A DNA stretch of 6,362 nt from Bacteroidales bacterium (lineage in GTDB: Bacteria; Bacteroidota; Bacteroidia; Bacteroidales; B18-G4): NCBI GenBank assembly GCA_023145125.1, contig JAGLEK010000489.1:1-6362 (forward strand). The letters run 5' to 3'. Positions 6,030-6,362 of this stretch are shown piece after piece. Positions within the stretch are counted from its first letter, which is position 1; every line of letters starts with the position of its first letter. Under the pieces are notes generated by a model. The model saw only the letters and a list, made by a program, of their open reading frames with translations. It had not been told where the DNA came from and made no database searches. Both the position numbers and the translations under genes were made by a program.

Positions 6030-6362
6030 TTATTGTTTGATCAGTTTTACCGTGGTTGACATGTGGCCATCTGTGATACGGGCAAGGTAGAGCCCTCCAG
6101 GAAAGTCGTTGATATCTACCCTTTCATTTTCAATATAATTATCAATTTCCATTATTTTATTTCCCGAGATGTCAAAAAGTTCCAGTTTTACCTGGTCCAC
6201 ACCTCTAAATGAAACATAATTGCCTGCCGGATTAGGAAAAACACTGATCTTAAGCATATCATTTTCTTCCGGCAGAAAGGCAGGGAGCTCAACTTTGCAT
6301 GATGCAGTTGCATTTACCGACGAGTCGGTCGCAAGATATGCCATGACCAGCAGTTCTCCTGA
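6030..6362 (-). CDS. C-terminal end of a T9SS-exported protein, first visible gene of the TonB-receptor operon (5'-partial)
   Basis: The frame is open from the right edge (first full codon 6360-6362, reading S-G-E-L-L-V-M-A-Y) to the TAA at 6030-6032. The methionine encoded at 6342-6344 is probably internal, because the upstream codons continue in frame and there is no signal peptide. About 30 residues of an unidentified domain (YLATDSSVNATASCKVELPA) precede an acidic linker (PEEND) and a T9SS type A sorting domain: ISVFPNPAGNYVSF (PNP at 6236-6228), LELFDISGNKI, FPGGLYLARITDG, TTVKLIKQ. The product should be exported across the outer membrane. It precedes the TonB receptor gene with only one base between stop and start, so it probably works with the receptor at the surface, perhaps as a ligand-binding protein. 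The visible part is too short to name the main domain. Confidence 0.85.
   Translation of the reverse strand, partial: SGELLVMAYLATDSSVNATASCKVELPAFLPEENDMLKISVFPNPAGNYVSFRGVDQVKLELFDISGNKIMEIDNYIENERVDINDFPGGLYLARITDGHMSTTVKLIKQ

Noticed and set aside
1..6362. CRISPR arrays, tRNA or rRNA genes, and complete insertion sequences
   Set aside because: No regularly spaced direct repeats, no tRNA-like cloverleaf, no rRNA segments and no transposase motifs were seen on either strand.

Overview
The window looks like a chromosomal piece of a free-living or environmental member of the Bacteroidota. Three separate genes end in a type IX secretion (T9SS) type A sorting domain (PNP...G.Y..../...K.I/L). 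There is a Bacteroidota-style surface lipoprotein next to a TonB-dependent receptor, and no convincing Shine-Dalgarno sites precede the starts. T9SS argues against gut Bacteroides. No genus can be named from this alone.

Left half, + strand, AT-rich (hand-counted 60-base lines give about 27-40% GC). It holds the 3' end of a secreted FG-GAP/ASPIC-UnbV-type protein with a T9SS tail (2-394), then after 2 bases a lipoprotein with a C-terminal TlpA/ResA-like thioredoxin domain (397-1611). A 194-base spacer follows, carrying a REP-like element (about 1638-1674). Next is a small T9SS-exported protein of unknown function (1821-2648) with an odd G/C homopolymer palindrome inside it.

Middle, 2649-2935. 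This spacer between convergent genes is not empty. It holds a truncated ORF6N-domain gene (KilA-N/ORF6N phage-antirepressor-like DNA-binding family, about 2745-2894), a 25-base near-perfect palindrome inside that remnant, and a degenerate heptanucleotide tandem repeat ending just before the stop codon of the opposing gene. I see nothing in 2649-2744.

Right half, - strand, higher GC (counted lines about 42-58%). It is a tightly packed three-gene operon read from right to left: the end of a T9SS-exported protein (6362-6030), a TonB-dependent outer-membrane receptor (6028-4031, GTG start one base after the previous stop), and a surface YncE/DUF5074-type beta-propeller lipoprotein (4027-2936, three bases after the receptor stop). 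The propeller carries a lipoprotein export signal (C-M-K-D-D). The receptor has no N-terminal carboxypeptidase-like domain, so it is not SusC-like. A TonB receptor with a surface propeller lipoprotein resembles the BtuB-BtuG pair that captures vitamin B12 in Bacteroides. On that model the T9SS protein and the propeller catch substrate at the cell surface and the receptor imports it. The B12 assignment is inference: any cobalamin riboswitch would lie beyond the right edge.
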